From an uncultured Geobacter sp. (GTDB taxonomy: Bacteria > Desulfobacterota > Desulfuromonadia > Geobacterales > CAIOGM01): a DNA stretch of 64,000 nucleotides. The stretch spans positions 1 to 64,000 of the forward strand of contig CAIOGM010000140.1 of the NCBI GenBank assembly GCA_903857795.1. The letters are read 5' to 3'. Positions 43,140 through 52,620 of this stretch are shown here, in pieces. The notes beneath the pieces are model-generated. The model was not told where the DNA came from and ran no database searches. It saw only the letters and a program-made list of their open reading frames with translations. Each line of letters opens with the position of its first letter. Within the stretch, counting starts at the first letter, position 1. The position numbers were made by a program, and so were the translations under genes.

Positions 43140-44591
43140 TCAATAGAGACGCTTTCGTTCCGACGAAGAGCCGATCCGGAGCATCTCCCGGTACTTGGTT
43201 ACGGTACGGCGAGCGATAATGATGTTACCCTTGGCGAGGAGCTCCGCCAGCCGCTGGTCGCTGAACGGCTTGCGCAGGTCCTCCGACTCCAGAATCTCCT
43301 TGATCTTGTTCTTGACACTCTCCGAGGCGATAAACTCTCCATCGCCGATGGAGATTCCGCTGTTGAAGAAATACTTCAGTTCGAACAGCCCCTGGGGGGT
43401 CTGCATATACTTGTTACTGGTGACCCGGCTGATGGTCGATTCGTGCATGCCGATATCGTCGGCCACATCCCGGAGCACCAGCGGCTTCAGGTGTTCGATC
43501 CCTTTATCGAAAAACTCCCGCTGAAACTTGACGATGCTCTTGGCGGTCTTGTAGATGGTCCGCTGCCGCTGCTGGATGCTCTTGATCAGCCAGAGGGCGG
43601 AACGGGTCTTGTCGTTGATGTAGCTCTCCGCCTTCTGATCCAGGAGCGGGCCAAGCTTCCCATCGGAGAGGTAGAGCGGATTGATCCGGAGGTTAGGGAG
43701 TCCATCCTCATTGAGGGTGACCACATACTCTTCACCGATCTTGTAGACAAAGATATCGGCGGAGATGTACTGAATATCGTCCTGCTGGAAGATCCGTCCC
43801 GGCTTCGGCTCCATGTTGGAGATGATGCGGGAGGCCAGAAGGACATCCTTGATCTCCACCCCCAGCGCCCGGCCGATCTGCCGGTAGTTACGGAGCTCCA
43901 GCCCTTTCAGATGGTCGCGGATGATGGACTCCACGACGGTCCCTTCCATCTCCAGGAGGCGGACCTGGATCAGGAGGCACTCCCTGAGATCACGGGCGAC
44001 AACCCCCATGGGATCGAAATCGTGCAGCTGCGCCAGGACCTCTTCGACGAAGCCCTGATCACAGCCGCAGACCAGGGCCACCTCCTCGGTGGTGGAGCGG
44101 AAATAGCCGTCCTCATCCACGTTGCCGATGATCTCGGTGCCGATCCGCATCTCTTCGTCGGTAAACTTCCCCATGTTGAGCTGCCAGATGAGGTGGTCGG
44201 AAAGGGTCCCCTTCTTGGTGAGCATGTTCTCGAAGGAGGGGCGGTCGTCATCATCATCGTTATACTGCTCGCCGGCGCTGTAGTTGTACCCTTCCAGGAA
44301 GGTGTCCCAATCCATCTCCCGGATGGTCTCTTCGTTGACCTTCAGCTCCTGAAAGGAGTCCCCCTCCTGGAGCGGAGAGCTCTCCTGCTCGGAGAGTTCG
44401 AGGGTATCGGGCTCCTTGGGCTCCTCCAGTTCGGTAAGCTCGTCAAGGACCGGGTTCTCTTCCAGCTCCTGCTGGACAACCTCCTGGAGTTCCAGACGCG
44501 AAAGCTGAAGCAGCTTGATCGCCTGCTGCAGCTGGGGGGTCATCACCAGCTGCTGCGTGAGCTTCATCTGCTGTCGCATTTCCAATGCCAT
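43140..44591 (-). CDS. rpoN: RNA polymerase sigma-54 factor
   Basis: 483 residues from ATG 44591. N-terminal activator-interacting region I (MRQQMKLTQQLVMTPQLQQAIKLLQLSRLEL, Gln/Leu-rich), acidic region II at about 55-110 and core-binding region at about 115-330. The DNA-binding domain ends with the RpoN box ARRTVTKYREML at about 460-471. Sigma-54 reads -24/-12 promoters with enhancer-binding activators; a candidate target is the PEP-CTERM promoter at 57.9 kb. Gene order lptB-rpoN-hpf is the widely conserved one. Confidence 0.97.
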   Translation of the reverse strand: MALEMRQQMKLTQQLVMTPQLQQAIKLLQLSRLELQEVVQQELEENPVLDELTELEEPKEPDTLELSEQESSPLQEGDSFQELKVNEETIREMDWDTFLEGYNYSAGEQYNDDDDDRPSFENMLTKKGTLSDHLIWQLNMGKFTDEEMRIGTEIIGNVDEDGYFRSTTEEVALVCGCDQGFVEEVLAQLHDFDPMGVVARDLRECLLIQVRLLEMEGTVVESIIRDHLKGLELRNYRQIGRALGVEIKDVLLASRIISNMEPKPGRIFQQDDIQYISADIFVYKIGEEYVVTLNEDGLPNLRINPLYLSDGKLGPLLDQKAESYINDKTRSALWLIKSIQQRQRTIYKTAKSIVKFQREFFDKGIEHLKPLVLRDVADDIGMHESTISRVTSNKYMQTPQGLFELKYFFNSGISIGDGEFIASESVKNKIKEILESEDLRKPFSDQRLAELLAKGNIIIARRTVTKYREMLRIGSSSERKRLY

Positions 44592-44610
44592 ACCTGCTCC
44601 CGCCTGTCCG

Positions 44611-45351
44611 TTACAGCTTGAACCGTTCCCCCAGGTAAATTTCCCGGGCCTTTTTACTCTCTGAAATCTGTTGGGGTGTCCCCTGCTCCAGGATCTCGCC
44701 GGCATTCATGATGTAGGCGGTGTCACAGACCCCCAGGGTCTCGCGGACATTGTGATCGGAGATCAGCACCCCGATCCCCTTCTCCTTCAGCGCGGTGATG
44801 ATCCCCTGAATATCCATGACCGCTATGGGGTCGATGCCGGCGAACGGCTCGTCCAGCAGGATGAATGACGGGGTCGTCACCAGGGCGCGTGCGATCTCCA
44901 CCCGCCTCCTCTCCCCGCCGGAGAGGGCATACCCCTTGGTCCGGGCGATATGGGCAATGCCGAATTCGGCCATGAGCTGTTCGGACCGCTCCAGCCGCTG
45001 ACGCCGGGAGAGAGCCAGGGTCTCCAGGACCGCCAGGAGATTCTCCTCAACGGTCAGTTTCCGGAACACCGAGGCGTCCTGGGCCAGGTAACTGATCCCC
45101 TTGCGGGCCCGCTGGTACATGGGGAGAGAGGTTATCTCCTCCCCATCCAGAAAGACGGCCCCCTCGTCAGGATGGGCAAAACCGACCACCAGGTAGAAGG
45201 TGGTGGTCTTACCCGCGCCGTTGGGACCGAGGAGCCCGACGACCTCACCGGAGTGCACCTGGATGGCGATATCGTTGACCACCGCTCTCCGGTTGAACCG
45301 TTTGACCAGTCCGCAGGTGGATAGGAGTCGTTCAGTGGCCGGTAGAGGCAT
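44611..45351 (-). CDS. lptB: LPS export ABC transporter ATPase LptB
   Basis: 246 residues from ATG 45351. Walker A is GPNGAGKTT, signature [15 protein letters not shown], Walker [13 protein letters not shown], and the LptB-type C-terminus [31 protein letters not shown]. It powers LPS extraction by LptFG together with LptC. lptF and lptG are not in the window. It overlaps lptA by 20 bp and precedes rpoN, as in most proteobacteria. Confidence 0.96.
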   Translation of the reverse strand: MPLPATERLLSTCGLVKRFNRRAVVNDIAIQVHSGEVVGLLGPNGAGKTTTFYLVVGFAHPDEGAVFLDGEEITSLPMYQRARKGISYLAQDASVFRKLTVEENLLAVLETLALSRRQRLERSEQLMAEFGIAHIARTKGYALSGGERRRVEIARALVTTPSFILLDEPFAGIDPIAVMDIQGIITALKEKGIGVLISDHNVRETLGVCDTAYIMNAGEILEQGTPQQISESKKAREIYLGERFKL

Positions 45352-45838
45352 CCTGTTTCCCTTTCGGGTGAATGACCGCCTCGACACGGGTGGTGGCTGT
45401 TCCGGTGACGACACTCTTCTGGTCCGCCAGATAGTAGGTTATTTCAGAACCGGAGACCATATCCTCTCCCTGAAAGACCTTCGGATTCACCGTGAGGACA
45501 ATCTTCCCCTGCTTGTTGTCATAGAGCGCGGCCCCTGCCGTCCCGGTCCGGCTCTTCTGGACGATCCTGACCGTGCCGGTACAGACCACCCGCTCCACGC
45601 TCCCCCCGGTAGAGTCATAGTGGACCACCATCCGGTCGGCGTAGAGGGCCAGGTCTCCCTGGCGGGCCGTAACCTTGCCGCTGAAGGTCGCCGTGCCATG
45701 GGCGGTGTCGGTGAGGAGCTGGTCTGACTTGATGTAGATGGGGGCGTTACGCTCCATTACCGGGGCGCTCTCCGGCGCAGCGGACGCGACCCCGGCCAGA
45801 AAGAGTGAACAGATGAACCAGATAACCGGAGCACGCAT
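45332..45838 (-). CDS. lptA: LPS periplasmic bridge protein LptA
   Basis: 168 residues with a signal peptide ([20 protein letters not shown]). The beta-jellyroll OstA domain follows: [44 protein letters not shown]. LptA polymers carry LPS across the periplasm from LptC to LptD. The stop overlaps lptB and the start follows lptC by 4 bp. Confidence 0.93.
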   Translation of the reverse strand: MRAPVIWFICSLFLAGVASAAPESAPVMERNAPIYIKSDQLLTDTAHGTATFSGKVTARQGDLALYADRMVVHYDSTGGSVERVVCTGTVRIVQKSRTGTAGAALYDNKQGKIVLTVNPKVFQGEDMVSGSEITYYLADQKSVVTGTATTRVEAVIHPKGKQDASTGH

Positions 45839-45842
45839 CGGT

Positions 45843-46415
45843 TTAACGCCTCCCCGGCAGCAGCGTGGCGCGGACGTTCCTGCGAACTCTTACGGTTCCA
45901 TGTACGGTATGAAGCTCCATCCCGTCCCCTTCCACGGTGGCGTTCTGCTGCGTGATTGTTACGTGGTCGTCACTGCTCAGGAGAGAGCGGGCGGCGTCGT
46001 AAAATACCGTGCCGGTAGAGACGCTCAAACCGTCATTGCTGATCGCCACCACCTTGTCGGTCAGGGTCACGTTACGGCTCTTGATATCGTAGATTGCCCG
46101 GCCTGCGGTCAGCGTGACTGTCCCCGGTTGCCGCTGCAGGTAAACGACAAAGTGCGGTCGGGTCAGGTAGACCTGACTCTCCTTCTGGGCCACATCGGCC
46201 TGTTGCGCCTCCAGCACCCACTTCTTGACACCGTCACGGGTTTCCGAATAGGTGACGGTGCGGATCGAGATGTCGATGTTTTGGGGAAGGCGTGAGACCG
46301 CCACCACTTTTTTGCGCAGAGCAGGTAATTTCAAATAGAGGAGTGTCGCCAGTGTAACTACCGCAGCGACAATGATAAGTGACAGAATCTGTCTGAATTT
46401 ATTCAGCTTTATCAT
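45843..46415 (-). CDS. lptC: LPS export membrane protein LptC
   Basis: 190 residues with one N-terminal helix (ILSLIIVAAVVTLATLLYLKL, about 10-30) and a periplasmic jellyroll resembling LptA (ETRDGVKKWVLEAQQADVAQKESQVYLTRPHFVVY). It takes LPS from LptBFG and hands it to LptA. It is the first of the lptCAB run. The 113-bp gap to kdsD has no gene, although kdsC commonly sits there. Confidence 0.9.
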   Translation of the reverse strand: MIKLNKFRQILSLIIVAAVVTLATLLYLKLPALRKKVVAVSRLPQNIDISIRTVTYSETRDGVKKWVLEAQQADVAQKESQVYLTRPHFVVYLQRQPGTVTLTAGRAIYDIKSRNVTLTDKVVAISNDGLSVSTGTVFYDAARSLLSSDDHVTITQQNATVEGDGMELHTVHGTVRVRRNVRATLLPGRR

Positions 46416-46528
46416 ATAGCGGCGGGGATTATAGCATTAACCGTTGGGGGCTGTAAAGTGCATTCTAGAAATATTTCCCGAGATTGGCACAAAGATTGTA
46501 AAGGGGGGGATAGCATCCTGCAGTAACG

Positions 46529-47494
46529 TCACGCGAGACCGGCCTTGAGCAGGTCGTGGAGGTGGACGATCCCCACGGGGATGCCGCTCCCCGGATCATC
46601 GACCACAAAGAGCGAGGTGATGGCCAGCTGCTCCATGACATTGAGGGCCTTGGCCGCCAGTTCCGATCGGACGATCCGTTTGGGATTTTTCGACATCAGC
46701 TCTCCGGCGGAGAGCGCCATGATATCGCTCCCCCGCTCAAGAGCCCGCCGCAGATCACCGTCGGTGATGATCCCCAGCAGGGCGCCGCTCTCGTCGGTAA
46801 CCCCGGTCACCCCCAGCCCCTTGGCGGTGATGACAAAGAGCGCCTCCCGCATGAGGAGTCCGCTCCCCACCAGCGGAATAGCGTCTCCACTATGCATCAG
46901 ATCCTCAACGCGCAGGAGCAGCCGCTTGCCCAGGGCGCCGCCGGGGTGAAAGAGGGCGAAATCCTCCTCCTTGAACCCCCGCTCCACCAGGAGCGCCACG
47001 GCCAGCGCATCGCCCAGCGCCAGTGTGGCGGTAGTCGAAGCGGTGGGCGCCAGCCCCAGAGGGCAAGCCTCCTCCTTGATGATTACCGGGAGAAAGAGAT
47101 CACCGGCCCGGGCAAGGGTGGAGGCGGGGTTCCCCGCCACGGAGATGAGTGGAGCGCCCATCCGCTTGATGACGGGGAGGATCCTCAAGACCTCTTCGGT
47201 CTCACCGCTGTTGGAGATGGCGATGACCACGTCCCCTTTCATGATCATCCCCAGGTCGCCATGCACCCCTTCAGCCGGGTGGAGGAAGGACGCAGGGGTG
47301 CCAGTGGAGGAGAGAGTCGAGGCAATCTTCTGGCCGATGAGTCCCGACTTCCCCATGCCGGTGACCACGACCCGCCCTCGGCAGGAGAGGATCAGCTCGA
47401 CCGCCAGCCGGAACGGATCATCGATGGAGTCGGCCAGGGCCAGGAGCGCCTCGGCTTCGATACGGATGACTTTTTTCGCTTCTGCAATGATCAT
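46529..47494 (-). CDS. kdsD: Arabinose-5-phosphate isomerase
   Basis: 321 residues: a SIS domain at about 30-175 (GRVVVTGMGKSGLIGQKIASTLSSTGTPASFLHPAEG) and two CBS domains at about 205-320. It converts ribulose-5-phosphate to arabinose-5-phosphate for Kdo synthesis. kdsA lies directly upstream and the Lpt genes downstream. The Kdo-8-phosphate phosphatase gene kdsC is missing from this run. Confidence 0.94.
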   Translation of the reverse strand: MIIAEAKKVIRIEAEALLALADSIDDPFRLAVELILSCRGRVVVTGMGKSGLIGQKIASTLSSTGTPASFLHPAEGVHGDLGMIMKGDVVIAISNSGETEEVLRILPVIKRMGAPLISVAGNPASTLARAGDLFLPVIIKEEACPLGLAPTASTTATLALGDALAVALLVERGFKEEDFALFHPGGALGKRLLLRVEDLMHSGDAIPLVGSGLLMREALFVITAKGLGVTGVTDESGALLGIITDGDLRRALERGSDIMALSAGELMSKNPKRIVRSELAAKALNVMEQLAITSLFVVDDPGSGIPVGIVHLHDLLKAGLA

Positions 47495-47552
47495 AAGAGC
47501 TCGTGAGGAGTAAGGTGTGAGAAGTGAGGCGACGTGATCCTGGCCGGGGAAG

Positions 47553-48371
47553 CTATTTCACCACGGCATCTATGGCTTTCAGCAGTGTCAAAAGCGGCGC
47601 GAGTTCGTCCAGCCGCAGGGAGTTGGAACCGTCACTCAGGGCCTTCTCCGGCTCTTCATGGACCTCAAGGAAAATACCATCGACGCCGGTGGCCACGGCG
47701 GCGCGGGAGAGGTACTCCACGAATTCGCGCTGCCCGCCGGAGCTCCCCCCCTGCCCACCGGGCAGCTGCACGCTGTGGGTGGCGTCAAAGATCACCGGGT
47801 AGCCGAGCCGCCGCATGATGGGGAGACTCCGCATGTCCGAGACCAGGTTGTTGTAACCGAAGGAGACCCCCCGTTCGGTGAGCATGAGTCGTTCGCACCC
47901 CGACTCAACCGCCTTGGCGACCACATGCTCCATATCCCAGGGGGCAAGGAACTGCCCCTTCTTGATGTTGGCCACCCTGCCGCTCTTGGCCACGGCCACC
48001 ACCAGATCGGTCTGTCGGCAGAGAAAAGCCGGCACCTGGAGGACATCCAGCACCTGGGAAGCCGGGCCCACCTCCTCCACGGAGTGGACATCTGAGATGA
48101 GCGGAAGCCCCAGCGACTCGCCGACCTTCGCCATGATCCGGAGCCCCTCCTTCAGGCCGGGTCCCCGGTAGGAGGTTATGGAGGTGCGATTGGCCTTGTC
48201 ATAGGAGGCCTTGAAGATGAGCGGCATCCCCACCACGTTGCAGATGGTCATGAGCCGCTCGGCGCAGCGCAGGGTCGCCGCCTCGCTCTCGATGACGCAC
48301 GGCCCGGCAATGAGCACCAGCGGACGTGCTCCCCCTACCCTCACCGTCCCGATCTCTATCTCTTTAACCAT
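47553..48371 (-). CDS. kdsA: 3-deoxy-8-phosphooctulonate synthase
   Basis: 272 residues from ATG 48371 (GGAGGGGAATGAG upstream). Family motifs: LVLIAGPCVIESEAATLR at the N-terminus, KASYDKANRTSITSYRGPGLKEGL, and NLVSDMRSLPIMR. The sequence CEVGLM-type metal Cys is not obvious, so metal dependence was not settled. It condenses PEP with arabinose-5-phosphate. It lies between pyrG and kdsD on the same strand. Confidence 0.95.
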   Translation of the reverse strand: MVKEIEIGTVRVGGARPLVLIAGPCVIESEAATLRCAERLMTICNVVGMPLIFKASYDKANRTSITSYRGPGLKEGLRIMAKVGESLGLPLISDVHSVEEVGPASQVLDVLQVPAFLCRQTDLVVAVAKSGRVANIKKGQFLAPWDMEHVVAKAVESGCERLMLTERGVSFGYNNLVSDMRSLPIMRRLGYPVIFDATHSVQLPGGQGGSSGGQREFVEYLSRAAVATGVDGIFLEVHEEPEKALSDGSNSLRLDELAPLLTLLKAIDAVVK

Positions 48372-48407
48372 CTCATTCCCCTCCATGCACTCCGTCTTTC
48401 TCACGCC

Positions 48408-50027
48408 TCACACCTCACTCTTCACCGACTTCCCCTTGTTCTCCAGCGCCGCGGCCACGAACGCCCGAAACAGGGGGTGCGGGTTGAGCGGTTTGGATTT
48501 GAACTCCGGATGGAACTGACACCCCAGGAACCAGGGGTGACCGGGAACCTCCACGATCTCCACCAGATCCCCTTCCCGGTTGATGCCGGAGAGGAGCAAC
48601 CCCTTGCCGGTGAGCAGATCCCGATAGCCGTTGTTGAACTCATACCGGTGGCGGTGACGTTCGGAGATATCCAGGGAGCCGTAGGCCTTTTGCGCAAAAC
48701 TCCCCTTCAGCAGGGTACAGGGGTAGGCGCCGAGACGCATGGTCCCCCCTTTGCGGCTCACCGACTTCTGCTCCTCCATGAGATGAATGACCGGGTGAGC
48801 GGAGTCCGGCTTGAATTCACTGGAGCAGGCGTCGGTCAGGCCGCAGACATTGCGGGCGTACTCAACCACCGCCATCTGCATCCCGAGGCAAATGCCGAAG
48901 AATGGGATATTCCGGGTGCGGGCGAACTCTATGGCCTTGATCTTCCCCTCGCTCCCCCGCTCGCCGAATCCGCCGGGAACCAGGATGGCGTCAAACTCCT
49001 CCAGCGGTCCGACCCCCTCCAGCTCGATCTTCTCGGCGTCGATGAGGAAGAGAGTAACCCGGCAGTCATTGGCGATGCCGCCATGCACCAGCGCCTCGTT
49101 GAGAGACTTGTAGGAGTCGGCCAGGTTCACATACTTGCCGACTATGCCGATCCGGACCTCGCCATGAGCCGGATTGCGCAGCTTGGCCACCACCTCCTGC
49201 CACGGCCCCAGGTCCGGCGCCTTGGCCCAGATGTTCAGCTTATCCACCACCTCTTCGTCAAGCCCCTCGCGATGGAGCGCCAACGGCACGGCATAGATGT
49301 GTTCCGCGTCGGCGGAAGGGATGACCGACTTTTCCGCCACGTTGCAGAAGAGGGCGATCTTCGCCCTCAGCTCCCGGGGGAGCTCCTGCTCACTCCGGCA
49401 GAGGAGGATGTCCGGCTGGATACCGATCTCCTGGAGTTCCTTGACCGAATGCTGGGTCGGCTTGCTCTTCAGCTCGCCGGCGGTCTTGATGTACGGCACC
49501 AGGGTGACATGGAGATAGAGGACATTGCCCGCCCCCCGATCGGCGCGGAACTGACGGATAGCCTCAAGAAACGGCAGGGATTCGATGTCGCCGACAGTCC
49601 CCCCCACCTCCACGATGGCGATGTCAGCCCCCTTGGCGTTGTCGATGATCTTGGACTTGATCTCGTCGGTGATATGGGGGATGACCTGCACCGTGCCGCC
49701 GAGATAGTCCCCGCGCCGCTCCTTCTCGATGACCGAGAAGTAGACTTGGCCGGTGGTGAAGTTGCTCTTGCGGGAGAGCCGGGCATTGGTGTACCGCTCG
49801 TAGTGTCCAAGATCCAGATCGGTCTCGGCGCCGTCGTCGGTGACGAAGACCTCACCATGCTGGAACGGCGACATGGTTCCCGGGTCCACATTGATATAAG
49901 GGTCCAGTTTCTGCAGGGTGACCCGCAGTCCCCGGGCCTCCAGGAGAGCGCCCAACGAAGCCGCCGCCAACCCCTTGCCGATGGATGAGACGACCCCTCC
50001 GGTCACAAAAATAAACTTGGTCTTCAC
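48408..50027 (-). CDS. pyrG: CTP synthase
   Basis: 539 residues, full length. GTG start at 50027 with GGGAGG upstream. The N-terminal synthetase domain has [24 protein letters not shown]. The C-terminal glutaminase has nucleophile Cys in [19 protein letters not shown] and the His-Glu pair in [13 protein letters not shown] is needed for CMP-Kdo, fitting the location between kdsB and kdsA. The 105 bp upstream hold a hexamer repeat array. Confidence 0.97.
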   Translation of the reverse strand: MKTKFIFVTGGVVSSIGKGLAAASLGALLEARGLRVTLQKLDPYINVDPGTMSPFQHGEVFVTDDGAETDLDLGHYERYTNARLSRKSNFTTGQVYFSVIEKERRGDYLGGTVQVIPHITDEIKSKIIDNAKGADIAIVEVGGTVGDIESLPFLEAIRQFRADRGAGNVLYLHVTLVPYIKTAGELKSKPTQHSVKELQEIGIQPDILLCRSEQELPRELRAKIALFCNVAEKSVIPSADAEHIYAVPLALHREGLDEEVVDKLNIWAKAPDLGPWQEVVAKLRNPAHGEVRIGIVGKYVNLADSYKSLNEALVHGGIANDCRVTLFLIDAEKIELEGVGPLEEFDAILVPGGFGERGSEGKIKAIEFARTRNIPFFGICLGMQMAVVEYARNVCGLTDACSSEFKPDSAHPVIHLMEEQKSVSRKGGTMRLGAYPCTLLKGSFAQKAYGSLDISERHRHRYEFNNGYRDLLTGKGLLLSGINREGDLVEIVEVPGHPWFLGCQFHPEFKSKPLNPHPLFRAFVAAALENKGKSVKSEV

Positions 50028-50044
50028 ACTGCCTCCCGGGAAAC

Positions 50045-50135
50045 AGGTAAAGGACCAGGTTGAGGTTGAGGTTGAGGGAAAGAAGCGCGACTTACCTTTA
50101 CCTTGACCTTAACCTTAGCCTTTGCCTCTACCTTA
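50045..50135. repeat. Hexamer tandem array with polarity switch between kdsB and pyrG
   Basis: Six AGG-type hexamers (AGGTAA, AGGACC, AGGTTG x3, AGGGAA) run 50045-50080. After a 13-bp spacer, seven RCCTNN hexamers (ACCTTT, ACCTTG, ACCTTA x2, GCCTTT, GCCTCT, ACCTTA) run 50094-50135. The halves are complementary in their AGGT/ACCT cores. The transcript of kdsB-pyrG would fold here, 18 nt upstream of the pyrG start. Confidence 0.8.
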
Positions 50136-50897
50136 GTTTTTTCCTGTGGTTAACTTTTCTATGACCTTTTCCAGGTCTGCCGGAGTATCTACTCCGATTG
50201 ATTCGTGGGCCGTCTCCACTACCCTGATCCGGTAACCGTGCTCCAGCACCCGCAACTGTTCCAGCTTTTCGGAGAGTTCCAAAGGAGTAGGCGCCATCCG
50301 GGCGTACTTGAGGAGGAAATCACGTCGATAGACGTAGAGCCCCACATGCTTGTAACAGAGGAGCTTACCCGAATTGAACGCCTCATCCTTCAGGTCATTC
50401 CACTTGTCGCGGAAATTGGGGAGCGGTGACCGGGAGAAATAGAGGGCGAAGCCGCTCCGATCCGTGACCACCTTCACCACATTGGGACTCAGGAAGTCGT
50501 GCAGGTTCCTGATCCGGCTCTTCAGGGTCCCCATGAGGATGTCCGAATCGGCCACCAGGGGGCGGATCGCCTCGTCGATCATCGCCGGATCGATGAGCGG
50601 TTCATCCCCCTGCACATTGACCACGAGATCCGAATCGAGTCCGGCAGCCACCTCGGCCAGCCGGTCGGTTCCAGTTTCATGATCGCGGGAGGTCATGACT
50701 ACCCGCCCGCCGAAACCGCGAACCACGGAGGCGATCCGCTCGTCATCGGTGGCGATGATGACCTCCGAGACCAGCCGGGCCAACGCTGTCCGCTCGTAGA
50801 CGTGGCGGACCATCGGCTTCCCCTTGATATCCGCCAGAGCCTTCCCGTCGAAACGGGTCGACGCGTAACGGGCCGGAATGATAGCCGTGATCTTCAT
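50133..50897 (-). CDS. kdsB: CMP-Kdo synthetase
   Basis: 254 residues from ATG 50897. The cytidylyltransferase start is [27 protein letters not shown]. Other motifs are [17 protein letters not shown] and [13 protein letters not shown], and [13 protein letters not shown] at the end. It activates Kdo with CTP for transfer to lipid A. It heads the long Kds-Lpt-rpoN-PTS operon; a sigma-70 promoter lies about 115 bp upstream. Confidence 0.95.
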   Translation of the reverse strand: MKITAIIPARYASTRFDGKALADIKGKPMVRHVYERTALARLVSEVIIATDDERIASVVRGFGGRVVMTSRDHETGTDRLAEVAAGLDSDLVVNVQGDEPLIDPAMIDEAIRPLVADSDILMGTLKSRIRNLHDFLSPNVVKVVTDRSGFALYFSRSPLPNFRDKWNDLKDEAFNSGKLLCYKHVGLYVYRRDFLLKYARMAPTPLELSEKLEQLRVLEHGYRIRVVETAHESIGVDTPADLEKVIEKLTTGKN

Positions 50898-51009
50898 GTG
50901 CAAAAACCTTTTGGTGGAGTGCGTGGTGACTGGAGTGGCGCCGCGACGTGATGCCGTACGGAGAGAGAAGACTCCGAAAAATACGTCCTTGCAGATGGTA
51001 GGACGAAGC

Positions 51010-51038
51010 AAGGTACCCCAAAAGCGGGGTGGTGTCAA
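51010..51038 (-). promoter_or_regulatory. Sigma-70 promoter for the kdsB operon
   Basis: On the minus strand, TTGACA (51033-51038) is followed after 17 bp by TACCTT (51010-51015). The spacer contains an inverted CCCC/GGGG pair. The predicted transcript would have a leader of about 105 nt before kdsB. No other gene lies between 50898 and 51185. Confidence 0.65.
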
Positions 51039-51185
51039 GGCAGGAGGAAACAGTGGGGAGGGAAACATCTGCAATGAGCCCGAATCCCTCCAGTCGACAA
51101 CCGGTCACCAGGGGCACGGTTCGGGTTGACGGCACCTCAGTACGGCACTAGGTTCAGGTTGGAGCTACTCCCGCGCAACACCAGG

Positions 51186-52323
51186 TTAACGATATGAAAC
51201 CCGGAAATTCGCACTCTGTTCAACCTGCTGCACGGGGTCGGACTGCGACTGAATTGTAGTTGTTTCATTATTATTTATACACCACAAACCGTCCTGCAGC
51301 ACGATATCAGAAACATCCAACTGACATATCTCGTTAACTCTCATACCCTGATATAGGGCTATCAATGGAATGAGGAACAAGTGTGGATTCAACTTATCAT
51401 TCTTATATTTCTGCAACCTCTCAACAATAGCGGTTAGATCATCCGGCTTAAAGATATATTTTCTATCCGAATCTTTTTCATCAACCCTAGCATTTAAGTT
51501 TGTAGATGTCATCAAGTGACATATCTTTGTACTTCTGATTGCGGTACAATGGATATCTGCTCAGCATCCTAGCGATATCGCTAGTAATATTATAGTCTAT
51601 ATCCGACAACAGTATGTCATCTTTCTTAGTAATATGCTCTAAGCATTCGAATATCTTACAGAATTTCTCATAATACCTACCCTTAGACCTAATGCCAGAG
51701 ATATATTTTTTACTCTTAACATACATATCCATTGCTTCTCTTAACGTATCTGACTTCTTTCTACTCTTAAATTCTTCTTCGTACGAGTGCTACTCTACGG
51801 CTATCTTTGACTGTCTAATCTCATGCATATTTATCTCTGCTAGAGCAACCTGCTTTGTAAGTTATTTATATTCTGGCGATTCCGTATCATACTCTATGCC
51901 TTTGTCATCTAGTATATTATCAACTTCACTCTTAATAACATTAGTACCGTTACCCCTAGCAACCAACTTTCTTATTTTAGCAATAGCATTATCAAGTGAT
52001 GGTGACAGAGTGTCAGTCAAAACTTTATAAGTTTCATCATCTATCTCTACCGGCCACTTTCTCTTCAAACTGATATAGCCATCTTCAAGAAACTCTTTGG
52101 CAAGTTTATAGACCATCGCTTCAGTCAAGGCATTAGATCGAATCATGGTAAAGACCTTTTCTGATTCTGCCATCAAATTTAAAACAATGGTTCTAGCATG
52201 CCTGTATCTGGGAGTCTTTAGACTTTTTTTCAGCTCCCGACAGGGAAAATAGGGAGCAACATCCTTCGGAACTCGCAGTCTAAAATAGTAGGTTTTTTTG
52301 TTATCTCTAACCATTCCGAGCAT
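51186..52323 (-). pseudogene. Degraded tyrosine recombinase (integrase) beside tRNA-His
   Basis: AT-rich remnant of a phage-type integrase. The first part (52323 to 51862) has an N-terminal DUF6538-like domain (MVRDNKKTYYFRLRVPKDVAPYFP). In-frame TAA and TAG follow, then the same frame resumes with core-binding helices to 51487. Next comes a frameshift and an apparent deletion, and another frame (to 51186) carries the first catalytic box, LYQGMRVNEICQLDV. The HxxR and Tyr boxes are absent. The gene is inactive. Base composition clearly differs from the GC-rich flanks, showing acquired DNA. Confidence 0.85.
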
Positions 52324-52324
52324 A

Positions 52325-52370
52325 CAAAAAACTCCCCGTGTGTACAAAATTGTGTACAAACACGGAGAGT
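52325..52370 (-). terminator. Intrinsic terminator after tRNA-His
   Basis: Read on the minus strand, ACTCTCCGTGT pairs with ACACGGGGAGT (52331-52370, one G-T type mismatch) and is followed by TTTTTTG. It lies 50 nt after the tRNA 3' end and just before the integrase start codon. The inner loop contains a GTGTACAAA direct repeat. Confidence 0.75.
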
Positions 52371-52419
52371 CTATTGTTATCGCTCAAAACTTACTGTCTT
52401 CCAGTAGGTTAGAAAATTT

Positions 52420-52496
52420 TGGGGTGGCTAGTGGGATTTGAACCCACGTATGTACGAGTCACAGTCGTAAGTGTTAACCGCTTCACCATAGCCACC
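52420..52496 (-). tRNA. tRNA-His (GTG)
   Basis: A full cloverleaf on the minus strand: acceptor GTGGCTA/TAGCCAC, with an encoded extra G at position -1 opposite discriminator C, as is specific for tRNA-His. The anticodon arm is TACGA-CTGTGAC-TCGTA with anticodon GTG. The T arm is GTGGG-TTCAAAT-CCCAC, and CCA is encoded at the 3' end. It is flanked downstream by a terminator and an integrase relic, the classic arrangement of an integration site at a tRNA 3' end. Confidence 0.95.
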
Positions 52497-52552
52497 ATGA
52501 ACATTGCAACCGATCGCCCTTTATTGCTGACCAGTTCGTCAATGGGTCACGT

Positions 52553-52581
52553 CTTATACCATAATCTCCGAGTCGGCACAA
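52553..52581 (-). promoter_or_regulatory. Promoter of tRNA-His
   Basis: On the minus strand, TTGTGC (52576-52581) and TATAAG (52553-52558) are separated by 17 bp. The -10 matches five of six. The tRNA 5' end follows about 57 nt later. Confidence 0.6.
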
Positions 52582-52620
52582 GCAGAAATATAGACTGTTT
52601 CACAATCCTCTGCCGCCCGC

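Noticed and set aside
48477..49988. 503-codon frame opposite pyrG
   Set aside because: Antisense shadow; pyrG is full length and unambiguous.
51186..52323. Prophage or genomic island
   Set aside because: Only integrase debris is present; no structural, cargo or second attachment sequence was found before the GC-rich housekeeping genes on both sides.
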